From assembly GCA_946894095.1 (NCBI GenBank), contig OX335652.1, positions 457,001-521,000 of the forward strand: a DNA stretch of 64,000 nt, given 5' to 3'. Shown here piece after piece: positions 12,016 to 23,188 of the stretch. The notes below the pieces were generated by a model. The model ran no database searches, was not told the DNA's origin, and worked only from the letters and a program-made list of their open reading frames with translations. How positions within the stretch are numbered: the stretch's first letter is position 1; each line of letters starts with the position of its first letter. Source of the DNA: Incurvaria masculella. Taxonomy: Eukaryota; Arthropoda; Insecta; Lepidoptera; Incurvariidae. Position numbers and translations under genes: made by a program.

Positions 12016-12265
12016 AATTGAAGAAAGAGCCCAGGACGGGACGGGATGGGAGGAGGGACTGTAGAATATTTCCAAATTATGGGTATACAGCCGGTGGCGA
12101 AATTGGTAGACGCAATACCCGCGAATGGTATGTTTTTCACGTTCGGGTCCAGCCTTGCAGTATATTCGTAAAGTAGTTCTTTTTACTGGGCTCTTTCTTC
12201 AATTTGTGTATCCTTGCTTTACGGTCGATTATACATACATCCATATCACATTCTATATTGTTTTA
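12016..12265 (+). repeat. Repeat with tRNA-Leu-like segment and 19-bp inverted repeat
   Basis: Perfect 19-bp inverted repeats (aattgaagaaagagcccag) at 12016-12034 and 12186-12204 bracket a segment with 'gtggcgaaattggtagacgc' (12094-12113) and a B-box-like 'gttcgggtcc' (12141-12150). The 3' part 'ggtcgattatacataca' recurs at 47752-47885, 46960-47070 and 63262-63337. Confidence 0.7.
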
Positions 12266-12305
12266 TTTAAAATGTCTTTGACACTTATTTTAGGGTAAGT
12301 TACGT

Positions 12306-12416
12306 ACAGTCGTATTCAGAGTGAACCTGTCAAAACTTAGTACTGGATTAGCACTAACCATACAAGAACCAGTTTAGTCCGATCTTAATTTAATCCGCCC
12401 ACTCTGAATACGACAG
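12306..12416. mobile_element. Short palindromic MITE (CAGTCGTATTC family), copy 1
   Basis: Ends 'acagtcgtattcagagtg' and 'cactctgaatacgaca' are inverted. The same internal words (gaacctgtcaaa, tagtccg..aat..aatccgc) occur at 13175 and 33607. Confidence 0.8.
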
Positions 12417-12548
12417 ATAGACGTCACCTGTCGTGGTAAACAAACAGTTTTCGTCCCCATTGTAAATGTTTTCCATACATTCTGGACATATTTAAATTGT
12501 ATGTAAAAGCTTTTGAATCGTAAATCGCAATGGGAACCAAAATCAACT

Positions 12549-12846
12549 TTAAAAACCGGCCAAGTTTGAATCGGACTCGTCCAGGAAGGGTTCCGTATCA
12601 TCGTACAAGATTTAACACAAAAAAGTAACGTTTTATGTATGGGGCCATCCTTTAATTTTCATGATTTTTTTTAGTTTTACCTATTTGTTGTTATAGCGGC
12701 AAAATAAATAGACACTCTCGGAAATTTTCAGATGCCTTCCTATTAAGGTTGATGAGATACAGCCCTGTGACAGACGGACGGACGGACGGACAGCGGAGGC
12801 TTAGTAATAGGGTTCCGTTTTCACCCGTTGGGTACGGAACCCTAAA
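12549..12846 (+). repeat. R1 element, copy 1
   Basis: Runs from 'aaaaaccggccaag' to 'ggaaccctaaaa'. It has the GGAC microsatellite (12774-12790) and the block 'gttatagcggcaaaataaat'. Diverged 5' hairpin. It abuts copy 2 head to tail. Confidence 0.9.
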
Positions 12847-13139
12847 AAACCGGTCAAGTGCGAGTTTGACTCGCACACGAAGGGTTCCGTACCATAGAAC
12901 AAGATTTAACAAAAAAAACATGTTATTTGTATGTACCCCCTTTATTTTGATTTTATTTATTTTACTTATTTGTCGTTATAGCGGATAAATAAATACACAC
13001 TCTGTAAAAATTTCAGCTGCCTACCTATTACGGTTCATGAGATACAGCCCTGTGACAGACGGACGGACGGACGGACGGACGGCAGCGGAGGCTTAGTAGT
13101 AGGGTTCCGTTTTCACGCTTTGGTTACGGAACCCTAAAA
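12847..13139 (+). repeat. R1 element, copy 2 (tandem with copy 1)
   Basis: Starts 'aaaaaccggtcaagtgcgag' directly after copy 1 and ends 'acggaaccctaaaaa', with a longer (GGAC)n tract at 13059-13080. Confidence 0.92.
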
Positions 13140-13174
13140 ACGAACTTTTACAAGCGATAACTAATAAAACTCAT

Positions 13175-13300
13175 ACAGCCGTCTTCAGAGTGAACCTGTC
13201 AAATCTTAGTACGGGATTAGCACCCGATCGACAATATAAAAACCGGTTTTGTCCGGCAATAATCCGCGTAACGAAGTCTGCCCGCTCTGCATACGGCGGT
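13175..13300. mobile_element. Short palindromic MITE (CAGTCGTATTC family), copy 2
   Basis: 'acagccgtcttcagagtgaa' at the left and 'ccgctctgcatacggcggt' at the right, with shared inner words. More diverged than the copy at 33607. Confidence 0.7.
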
Positions 13301-13701
13301 AATATTTTTATATATGTTTTTTTTATATTAATTAATTATGATTTAATTAAATAATTATTAATTACTAGCAGCCCGTCCCGGCTTTGCACGGGCATAATGT
13401 CATTTAATAAAATATTATTTTGACACAATGATACACAAATAAACCATTTTTACGTAGAGTTCCTACATTTAGATTTTTGAAATAAAAAAAACTTAGATAT
13501 TATTATTACATGATTATTAGATATTAGAGAAATAATAAATTCAAAGTGCTATAGGGAGAACCGCGGCCTCCGAGTCACGTTCCCGCCGCCCCGGCCGGCC
13601 GGTGCCGCCGCAAACACTACATCCCGCAATTTTTAAATCTATAATATCTTCGAAAATATTCATTTAAATCATATGCTGTATAGGGCCGTATAGATCTAAT
13701 A

Positions 13702-14980
13702 GGTCGGGGAAAAAGTCTTTTCGCATTATAGTATGTATGAACTTGTAATAAAATCTCTTTGGCTATACTATTTGTATCTGGCTGGTTTTGGTATCATTGA
13801 AAGTTTAAATTTTAAAGAACATGATTCCAAATTCAAATTAGGAAAATGTGTGATTCTCATTTGTTTTTCGTACTGTCAAAATGAGTGAATCTAATGAAGA
13901 AATTCGATACATTTTAAAATTTTACTACAAAAAAGGTAAAAATGCAACGCAAGCCGCGAAAAAAATTTGCGATGTTTATGGACCTAGTGCAGTGTCTGTG
14001 AGAGTAGCACAAATTTGGTTTAAGCGTTTTCAATCCGGAAATTTTGATGTCAAAGATGCACGTCGCTCTGGTCGCCCTATTACGGATAAAATGGATGGCA
14101 TTTTTGAAAAAGTGGAGCAAGATCGGCATATCAGTAGTTACGACGTAGCTGAAGAACTAGGAATTGACCACAAAACAGTTTTGGCGCATTTGAAAAAAAC
14201 TGGGTACACAAAAAAGCTCGATATTTGGGCACCTCACGAGCTCACTGAAAGAAACCTAATGAACCGTGTACTCATTTGTGATTCTTTATTACGACGTAAA
14301 GAAACCGAACCATTTTTGAAGAAGCTGATAACTGGTGATGAAAAGTGGATCACGTACGACAAGAACGTGCGAAAAAGGTCGTGGTCAAAGGCCGGTCAAG
14401 CTTCACAGACTGTGGCGAAACCCGGGTTAACTCGCAACAAGGTGATGCTGTGTGTGTGGTGGGATTGGAAGGGCATTATTCGTTATTAGCTGTTACCACC
14501 AGGCAGGACCATCGATTCTGAACTCTACTGCGAACAACTGATGAGATTAAAGCAAGAAGTTGAGAGAAAGCGGCCGGAATTAATCAACAGAAGGGGTGTG
14601 GTTTTTCATCATGATAACGCTAGACCTCACACATCTTTAGCCACTCAGCAAAAACTAAGAGAGTTTGGCTGGGAGGTGTTAATGCATCCGCCGTATAGTC
14701 CTGACCTTGCACCTTCAGATTTCCACCTGTTTAGGTCTCTTCAGAATTCTTTAGGCAGTGTCAGGTTAACATCACGAGAGGACTGCCAAAACCACTTGTC
14801 GCGGTATATTGATCAGAAGTCCCAATATTTCTATAGCAATGGGATCATGTCCCTACCTACAAGATGGCAAAAAGTTATCGAACAAAATGGTACCTACATA
14901 CTTTAGTTAAATGTAAATAAACCATATTAAAAAATGTTTTGAATTTTCTTAAAAAATGCGAAGAAACTTTTTCCCCAACC
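13702..14980 (+). mobile_element. mariner transposon, near-full length
   Basis: 1279 bp. Imperfect terminal inverted repeats start GGT(C/T)GGGGAAAAAGT and continue to TTCGCATT. Two uninterrupted R2 copies (18638-18641, 40409-40412) show the empty TATA site. The flanks are consistent with a TA duplication apart from one base at the left junction. Confidence 0.93.
13881..14906 (+). pseudogene. mariner transposase with one in-frame stop
   Basis: The frame spans 341 codons with a single TAG at codon 203 (14487-14489). It has helix-turn-helix DNA-binding N-terminal regions, a WAPHEL form of the WVPHEL motif at 116-121, and the D,D34D catalytic triad at D153, D245 and D280 (GDEKW, FHHDNARPHTS, YSPDLAPSDFHLF). 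Mariner transposases cut and paste DNA at TA sites. The stop lies between the first and second catalytic Asp, so this copy should make no active enzyme, yet the rest is open, suggesting recent inactivation. Confidence 0.95.
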
Positions 14981-15479
14981 AATATATTAAATCAACAATG
15001 TATTTAAGGTATTTAATTGAATAAGGATTAATGCTGTATTGGTTAAAATCGCTTTGAAAATTAGCCATTATTTGTCGTAAAAAGTAAATGAGAAAAAATG
15101 TTATTGTGGGATATCCATAAGAGATAGACGATGGTGGAGTTTTCTGTAGACCTTTTCAATGTATACAATACTTAGTACATTATTTTGATAAATCTCGTAG
15201 GGTTCAGCCTGCGTTTGCAATGTAAGCGGAAAACAATTATTTTTTTACGACATCACTTGGAAACCTCAAAAATAACAGTATTTTTGCAATATTTAATGGA
15301 TGTTATTATACATATAAACCTTTCACTTGAATCACTGTATCTATTAAAAAAACCGCATCAAAATCCGTTGCGTAGTTTTGAAGATTTAAGCGTACATAGG
15401 GATATAGTGATATAGGGACAGAGAAAGCGACTTTGTTTAAAAAAATTGATATAATGTTTTTATTATGTTCATATATATT

Positions 15480-17520
15480 ATGTCCCGCGATAGCTAATCA
15501 TTTCAACAAATATTTTTCTTCTATCGCTCAAGATACAACTAAATCCATCCAATCAAGTGTAGATCTCGCATTAGAACACTTAAAAATATTTTTGCCACGC
15601 AATAAGGAGTGTGTCACTTTTGAATCTGTTAGCTGTTCTGAGATCCAAAAAGTAATTAGAGACCTTAAGTCTAAAAGATCTCGAGATTTATAGAACCTAT
15701 CTACTAATTTGTTGAAGTCCATATCGGGCAGTATTATAGAACCTCTTAGAATTGTCATAAATAACTGTCTTGAAGATGGCACATTTCCAGACTTATTAAA
15801 AATTGCTTGGGTAATACCGTTGTTTAAAAAAACCGGCCAAGTGCGAGTCGGATTCGCACACGAAGGGTTCCGTACAAGATTTAAAAAAAAAAAATTTAAC
15901 ACATTTTTTGTATGGAGCCCCCCTTTCATTATTATTATTTTTTTATTTTACCTATTTGTTGTTATAGCGGCAAAATAGACGGACGGACAGACGGACGGAC
16001 GGACGGACGGACGAACAGCGGAGGCTTAGTAATAGAGTTCCGTTTTTACCCTTTGGGTACGGAACCCTAAAAAGGGATCTCATAATGATGTTGAAAATTA
16101 TCGGCCTGTATCCTTACTACCAGTGTTTAGCAAAGTTTTTGAAAAAAATAAAGAACAAAAATATGGACTAATTTTTGTTCTATATTTTTTTCTAAAACTT
16201 TGAATTTCACAGTGTTATTAATTATAATCAGTTCGGATTTCGTAAGGGTAGGTCAACAGGAGATGCCATTGCCTTGATGTTAAAATCTACTTTAACTTCT
16301 CTAGATAAATCTATGAACACCTACGGCATTTTCTGTGATCTATCAAAAGCATTTGACTGTGTAGATCACAAAATACTTCTAGGGAAACTAGAACACTATG
16401 GTGTCAGGGAAAAGGAATTAGGTATTTGTAAATCATATTTATTGAATAGAAAACAAGTTTGTGAAGTAAACGGCACTAAGTCTGATGTAGAATTAATTAC
16501 TATGGGTGTACAGCAGGGCTCAATTCTAGGACCGTGGTTCTTTTTGATTTACATAAATGATATTTCAAGCTGCATCGCCACAGATATTGAGATGATTTTA
16601 TTTGCTGATGACCTATCATTAATTTTAAAAAATCTAAATATATCAGACCTACGGGAGTCCTTTATACAAGCTGTGAACTCACTTAAATTATGGTTTGAAG
16701 CCAATAACCTACTTTTAAATGTCAGTAAAACGAATTTAATGCACTTTGTGCTGGGGACTCAAAGACGTAATGTTAATTATGATGTATTAAATGCAGCAAA
16801 TGATCTATCTTTAGCTATAACTAAAGAAATAAACTTTCTTGGTGTAGTATTTGATCATCGTTTTACATGGAAACCACATATTGATAAGCTCGCTGCTAAG
16901 CTCAGCTCGGCATGCTATGCAATAAAAAAAATAAGGAGCTCTGTGGTTTGGAAGCTGCTAAATCTGTTTATCATGCCTACTTTCACAGTATAATGTCATA
17001 CGGGCTGATGTTCTGGGGTGATGCAGCGGAAGTTAATCGTATATTTGTGTTACAGAAAAGAGCACTGCGATGCATGCTAGGAATGAGGATGAGAGACTCC
17101 TGTAGAAAGGTTTTTAGTGACGTAGGAATTTTGACTTTACCAAGTGCTTATGTATTCCAAAACTTATGTTACGCGAGGAAACATATACATGACTCCACCC
17201 TTAATAGTGATGTTCATAACCATAACACAAGACACAAGAACAATGTTAAAGTGATTAGTCATAAATTAGGTAAAACATCTAAGAGTTTTATATGTAACAG
17301 TGTTAGATTTTATAACAAATTACCCGAAGAGGTCAGGGATTTAAGTGAAAAAATGTTTAAGGCTCGATTTGACACTCGATACATTATGTATCCATATTAT
17401 TTTTATGATAAATACTACGTGTAGTATGAAATTACTAACAAAATAATATTGATTTGATACAATTTCGTATCAATAATGACGAGGGCTCTGTACACCCGAA
17501 CTGTATTAAAGCATTATTCA
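15480..17520 (+). mobile_element. Non-LTR retrotransposon (Jockey/CR1-like), 5'-truncated, interrupted by R1
   Basis: Reverse-transcriptase relic. Begins FNKYFSSIAQ, continues IIEPLRIVINNCLEDGTFPD, and is cut at 15829-16072 by an R1 element inside the codons for FKKGSHND. It resumes with NYRPVSLLPVFSKVFEK, FCDLSKAFDCVDHKILLGKL, QQGSILGPWFF and the FADD active site at 16601-16612. A one-base loss near 16945 shifts frame; the C-terminus (YGLMFWGDA, FYNKLPEEVRDLS) ends at 17424. Several stops (e.g. about 15693, 16200). Inverted 3'-UTR fragments occur at 24770-24850 and 33250-33350. Confidence 0.88.
15829..16072 (+). repeat. R1 element, copy 3, inside a LINE
   Basis: 'aaccggccaagtgcgagtcg' to 'acggaaccctaaaaa'. 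The host codons TTT AAA AAG GGA TCT are split at the A-run, so the insertion site is directly visible. Lacks the 'ctacctattacggttcatga' section. Confidence 0.93.
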
Positions 17521-17547
17521 ACTGTAGGTGTTGGTCAGAATCTCTTT

Positions 17548-18212
17548 CAGGAATCTTATTCGTATATGGTTGCTCTCAAACCTCTTGTACTCTTTATTTT
17601 CTGTAGGTGGTAGCATTTAAAGTGTAATATGATATAGTTTTTTTTAGCTGTAAGATAATAATGTATTTTGTATTTTGACTCTTTGTTTACAGGTCACTGT
17701 AGTAGTTCATGACAGAAATAATCGTATTAAAACTAAATCGTACAGAGCTTTCACAACTTTTTCATGTTGTCACTGGAGTAGTGCATCGCTTTAAGGTCCC
17801 TACTTGCGGCGACGCTGGGTTCGGGTCTCCTCTTTCCCTAAAATATGGTTGATAGAGGCGATGGCTGTGCCTGGCGTGATGCTCGTGAACGGGTGCTGTT
17901 TGTGGGGACTGGCTTGCTCCAATTGGCAACATTCTAGATGGCGGGCATGGTCTTTACTAATAAACTGATATTTGTCATGAACTGTTGCATATGACATGAA
18001 TTGCTGATTCTCGTCAATTCATATTAATTTAGCGTGTTTATCTGTGAGTCTAAATACTTTTGTAAATTTAGACTAAGTGGACGTTGAAAAAAAAAAACCA
18101 GCGGAGTTTTTTTCCAGTTCTTCTTCGCTGGGATTTCCCCGAACTGGCTAATGATAAAATATGACAAATCCGAGTGCAGTGTACTGTCTATGGATGATGA
18201 ATAAACAATAAA
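17548..18212 (+). repeat. R3 dispersed repeat (~660 bp), copy 1
   Basis: Collinear with 26541-27129: 'ggttgctctcaaacc', 'gctcgtgaacgggtgctgtt', 'ctgctccaattgg'-like, 'gaactgttgcatatgacatg', 'gtgcagtgtactgtctatgg'. No frame. It may be a LINE 3' region or an independent element. Confidence 0.8.
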
Positions 18213-18295
18213 CAACAATAAACAATGCCTAGTTATTTTTGCAAGAAAAATTTAGCGCACAAATTCACTGGAAAATCATTATAAACAACCTAATA

Positions 18296-19080
18296 AAGCA
18301 ACCCTTCCCGGCTCTGCACGGACATAATATCATTTAAAAAAATATTATTTTGACACAATGATACACAAACAAACCCTTTTTACGTAGAGTTCCTACATTG
18401 AAATATTTGAAATAAAAAACTTAGATATTATTATTACATAATTATTAGAGATTAGAGAAATAATAAATTCAAAGTGCTATAGGGAGAACCGCGGCCTCCG
18501 ACGCACTATTTAAAGGCAGGCTCCCGCCGCTCCGGCCAGCCGGTACCGCCGCAAACGCTACGTCCCGCAATTTTTAAATCTGTAATATCTTCGAAAATAT
18601 TCATTTAAATCATATGCTGTAAAGGGCCATATAGATCTATATTAAATCAACAATGAATTTAAGGTACTTAATTGGATAAGGATTAATGCTATATTGGTTA
18701 AAATCGCTTCGAAAATTAGCCATAATTTGTCGTTAAAAGTAGATGACAAAAAAATGTTATTGTGGGATATCCATAAGAGATAGACATATACCATCGCGAA
18801 GTTTTCTGTAGACCTTTTTAATGTTTACAATACTTAGTACATTATTTTGATAAATCTCGTAGGGTTCAGCCTGCGTTTGCAATGTAAGCGGAAAAAAAAA
18901 TTTTTTTACGACATCACATTGGAAACCTCAAAAATAGTAGTATTTCTCCGCTATTTAATGGATGTTATTATCCATAGAAACCTTCCTCTTTAATCACTCT
19001 ATCTATTAAAAAAAACATACATAGGGATATAGGGATATAGGGACAGAGAAAACTTCGTTTTATACTATGTAGTGATAGTG
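18296..19080 (+). repeat. R2 dispersed repeat, copy 2 (uninterrupted)
   Basis: 'cccttcccggctctgcacgg' through 'gggacagagaaaacttcgtt'. Shows the site empty of mariner at 18638-18641. Confidence 0.85.
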
Positions 19081-19097
19081 AAGAAGAGTTTTGGTTG

Positions 19098-19290
19098 AGA
19101 GTTGCCATACAGCAAACATTTTTGCCGATTGTTTCGAGGGACTATTTGTGGTCTGACGGCTGGCAAGCTAACTTTGACGAAAATATGTTACGTGCAACTC
19201 AAATTCATATGATGGGCGATTAGCTGTCACATCATCGTCAAATGTAATCAGTAACGGATAACATTTTCGAGGCGTCGTGCACTCGACCCT
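19098..19290 (+). repeat. R4 direct repeat, unit 1
   Basis: About 190 bp from 'agttgccatacagcaaacat' to 'cgtcgtgcactcg', nearly identical to unit 2 at 19848-20035. Confidence 0.9.
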
Positions 19291-19840
19291 TAAAAGGCAA
19301 CTCTTAGCCCCGGTTGCACGTACCGTCTTGCTCGTCAACATCACCGTCAACGTATGATTAAGGCCCGATCAGGCAAATTTTGCGTTGCACGAAACTTAAA
19401 CATTACGTTGACCGCTGATGTTAACCGCTAATCGTAAACACTCCGGACCCATTGATCACCGTCAAAATCACGATCAAACTATAATTCAAAGTATCAAAAG
19501 TTACTATTTTTATATTATTGTAGTCTTATTGGACCTTAAATAATAGGCAAACGTCGCCATTAATGGAATGCAATGCTTTGTTTTTCATAATTATTAGCCT
19601 GGCACTCGGTTCCACAGATTAAAAATTTCGGCGCCAAATCTATGTAATCTGTGGTGCTACCAACAGCTGATAGCAAGCCGACATATTGGGCGCTAGTAGC
19701 GCCACCCCGCGGCTCCAGGAGCAACTGTTTTGTTTGTTAGTACGAATGGTTGACGCTAGATGGTGCTTCAAATGTGCCTGTCCCTTTCTGTTTATGTACT
19801 GTGAGAGAAGGGCAGTACTATGTCAGCTCAGGCGGTGCTA

Positions 19841-20041
19841 AGAGTTGCCATACAGCAAACATTTTTGCCGATTGTTTCGAGGGACTATTTGTGGTCTGAC
19901 TCCTGGCAAGCTAACTTTGACGAAAATATGTTACGTGCAACGCAATTTCATATGATGGGCGATTAGCCGTCACATCATCGTCAAATGTAATCAGTAACGG
20001 ATAACATTTTACGAAGCGTCGTGCACTCGGGCCTTAGAAGC
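19841..20041 (+). repeat. R4 direct repeat, unit 2
   Basis: Second copy about 745 bp downstream of unit 1. The DNA between them (19291-19840) includes 'ggttgcacgtaccgtc' and 'ttgcgttgcacgaaac', suggesting ends of a larger element. Function unknown. Confidence 0.9.
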
Positions 20042-20517
20042 GTTTTTTGACACAGCAGTGTGGAAGAAAAGCTAATGACTAAATTATGGAACAGACCACT
20101 TTACCCCGCGTTTTATATTTTTGGGACCAAATGATAACAGCTTGCTGATGTGTTTTTTTTATTATGACTTGTAGATTATATTTTATTCTATATTGTGTCA
20201 ATTAATTACTTAACAATGTATTAAATAATATAATTATGAACAAAATAATGGTACAGTACCAGCACTGGGAGTAAATTGCAATAAGGATGTGAACCTGCAA
20301 AATAATATCGACCATTTAAGTTTTAATATCTTTAATTTTCATAACTATTACTTAAATATTCTTATAAAGGAAAATCAAATAGATATCATCACGATTACCA
20401 ATGTTGGCTTGTGAGAATGAATATTCGGTCTCGGGATTTCCAGCAATTAACGAATGCCTCCTTCATTTCTTAAATTATAAATTGTAATGGAAAGTTAATT
20501 GCAATATCATCTAGCTT

Positions 20518-20815
20518 TTTAGGGTTCCGTACCCAAAGGGTGAAAACGGAACCCTATTACTAAGCCTCCGCTGTCCGTCCGTCCGTCCGTCTGTCCGTCT
20601 GTCACAGGGCTGTATCTCATGAACCGTAACAGGTAGGAAGCTGAAATTTTCACAGATTATGTATGTATTTTGCCGCTATAACAACAAATAGGTAACAATT
20701 TAAAATAACAATAATTAAAGGGTGCCCCATACAAAAAACGTGTTTTATTTTGTAAATCTTGTGCGATGGTACGGAACCCTTCGTGTGCGAGTCCAACTCG
20801 CACTTGGCCGGTTTT
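20518..20815 (-). repeat. R1 element, copy 4
   Basis: 'tttttagggttccgtaccca' through the (GTCC)n tract to 'cgcacttggccggttttt', full length in minus orientation. Confidence 0.94.
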
Positions 20816-20819
20816 TCTA

Positions 20820-22790
20820 GTCAGTTAACTTTACACCGCTGAAGAAGAAAGTCGAATCAGTCGAATAAAACTGACAGTAATCTTAGGTGAAATAGAATAA
20901 TATTTGAACGTCGCCCTTTTTTTCCATTTTGGGTGGTTATGTTTTCCTTTTTTCGGTCCTCAATACTGTTTCTCGACTAAAAAAGTGGTGCTCACCACAA
21001 AAGTTGTCAATTACTACTCACGAAAATGTATGTGGAAGAGGCTCCTTTTAAGGTGTACAGCAAAATGTTATCAAAATGTTTTGCTCAAAATATACAATGG
21101 TTAATGTTTGGAAAATTATTCCGTTGAAAGCTGTATATGTGCAAAAGATCTTGTATTTAGGTTATGAAACACCTTCCGAAATCAGATAATCACCTGTCCA
21201 TCTCTATGAATGTGTTTTATTTTAGAGAAGATTGCCTATTATTAGATTTTTGGTTTTCCTTATTGAAATGTTGTCGATATAAAAGTAAAACTGTGGTTTT
21301 TACCCTTCCCTATCCCTCATCTGTCAAAAAACGCTTCTTAGAACGGCTCGACTATAAGTGTTCAACATACAGTTTGACAGTTTTTTATGCGAGAACTTCA
21401 GGGGGTCTACTTATGAGATTCTCACCTGTCAGTCACCGGTGACTCACCATTGAGTTACATTTTCGTACTCATGACATGACAGCCACGAGTCACCCTATCG
21501 TAGTTCCATTTTAATTATTCTAATAAGAGTGCGACGACACTAACATAACATTTGATGTTTGACGACGTCAGGCGAAAGGGTCCCACTTTCATCTGTGACT
21601 AACTCGCTTTCGCTTTCCTGATTAATTATACTGCTGTTCGCTTGGAATCTACTCTTGAAATTCACATTTGCCTGTGATTCACAGTCACATGGCGAGACAC
21701 CGGATGAGTCACAAACCTTTCGTATCCATGAAATGACAGCTACGAGTCACCCTAGTGTTTTCCTTTCTAATTAGTTCAATTAGAGTACGATGACTTATGT
21801 CATACGACTTAATAACATTTTTCAGCGAAGATGTCAGAGGTCTACTCGTGAAAGCGAAAGCGAAAGGTTTTCGTGTTCGCTTCTGTCAAACTCAGTACAG
21901 AAAAAAGTAGGCATCTTTTTTTTCTAAATAGAGTTTGACAGATCTGTACACGAGAACTTCTTGCTTTCGCTTTCCGGAGTAGATAGGCAGATGAAAGCTA
22001 AGCGTATACGTTTCACTTTTATCTGTGAATTGAACTCGTAAATAATTAGTAAATGCCTCACTTCGAGTATAGTCCCACATAGCTCCTTTTGCGCATGGCT
22101 GAGGGCACCACTGTCTTTTAAGAGTTAGCACATGAAAAAAAAATCCCCCATTGATCGGAAAAAATATTTACAGCCTGCTGTATGAAAAAATATTTAGGAA
22201 ATAAAAATTACTATTTTAGGTAAATAATAATATATAAATATAACTAAATTAGATCTTTCATCATTTTAGTAAAAAAAGGTAGGTTGTAGAAGTCGAGTCA
22301 CGTACTACCGCTAGTTTTGTTTTCTTGAATTATATGAGGAAAATAAACCCCAACGTCAATCCCGGACGTTATAAATCTTTCAAACGGTATTTTTTGCCTT
22401 TCAATTTAAATTAGACTTTATAGAGATATTTTTTTCGTTATAATCTAACAAGGAGTTTTCGAGTACAACTCGCGATGGCATCAAACCATTACATACCCTT
22501 CCGGCGTGGCGTGAAGGTATGTATGTATGTATTTATGGCTAACCTAAACCACAAACATCTTCACAAACGAATATAAGAATTACTTAACAAAAAAATACTT
22601 CAGCCTAAAATTAATAAGTAGTAGGTAACCTGCATTGTTAAAATGGCAGCTAATCCCCGTAGCCGCGAAGATGAACATTCAACATAGCGACCGTTTAGTT
22701 CCGATTTTGGCCATGCGCAAAATAAGCTATGTGGCACTAAAAACTTCCGGTTGAGGGGGGTACCATCACAGAACATAATATTCTAACGGT
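20820..22790. other. Intergenic, repeat-derived, no gene recognised
   Basis: Contains a MITE at 21839-21986 and a loose direct duplication (21466-21500 versus 21720-21755, 'gacagccacgagtcaccct'). Short frames only. Confidence 0.5.
21839..21986. mobile_element. Palindromic MITE (GGTCTACTC family), copy 1
   Basis: Ends 'ggtctactcgtgaaagcgaa' and 'gctttccggagtagata' are inverted, with an inner 'gtcaaactcagtacag' / 'agagtttgacagatctg' hairpin. Related copy at 54970-55673; fragment near 21380-21415. Confidence 0.75.
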
Positions 22791-22989
22791 ACCACTAGTA
22801 TTCGTATTCTGTGGCAGGCGCGCTAGTGTTGGCTGGCGGCAACTGGCAGATTTTCACACTTTTCTGCTTTTCTGTTCGTACTTCGAACCACTTCGAACGC
22901 TTGCGGCAAAGAATATAATACACTGTCGGTTGCGCTTCATTCGAAGACATTCGAAGACTACAATGGTTCACTCGTTCGGTTCGCTGTTT

Positions 22990-23144
22990 GTCGTTTATGT
23001 GCAGTTCCACAATTTCACATTATTGGTTCATCCTATTTGTAAAGCTAGCTTGCTGTAAGTGGCGTAGTTGAGACGTTCGCCTGTTTTGTTGTGTGATGAG
23101 CGGGTAGCTTTGCAGTGCTAACTGCTGTGAACTGTGGATGTGCT
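22990..23144 (+). promoter_or_regulatory. Putative 5' UTR/promoter of the Aster-like gene
   Basis: About 155 bp directly before the candidate first ATG, with an inverted CCAAT box (attggtt, about 23021). No TATA box is evident. The assignment depends on the first exon being right. Confidence 0.35.
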
Positions 23145-23188
23145 ATGAGTTCATCCGAGTTAGAGCACCGAAATCTGGCCGTCTCCAT
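23145..23188 (+). CDS. Aster-like gene, probable first coding exon
   Basis: ATG followed by SSSELEHRNLAVS and a GTAAGTTT donor after 'at'. The exon ends needing one base; the next exon supplies G, making Met, then RRSVENLVISS. The phase match and strong donor support it, but 14 codons is little evidence and there is no conserved motif. Upstream (about 22990-23144) looks like 5' UTR, with an inverted CCAAT-like box near 23020. Confidence 0.6.

Larger units (their letters stand above)
13366..15440 (+). repeat. R2 dispersed repeat, copy 1, split by mariner
   Basis: Starts 'ctagcagcccgtcccggctt', ends 'gggacagagaaagcgacttt'. It matches 18296-19080 and 40228-41700. The mariner at 13702-14980 interrupts it at 'agatcta|tattaaatc'. 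Family unknown; no coding content of its own. Confidence 0.8.

Noticed and set aside
12085..12165. Functional tRNA-Leu gene
   Set aside because: Only D-arm and T-arm-like segments are convincing; no acceptor stem pairing or anticodon arm could be drawn by eye, so it is kept as a repeat.
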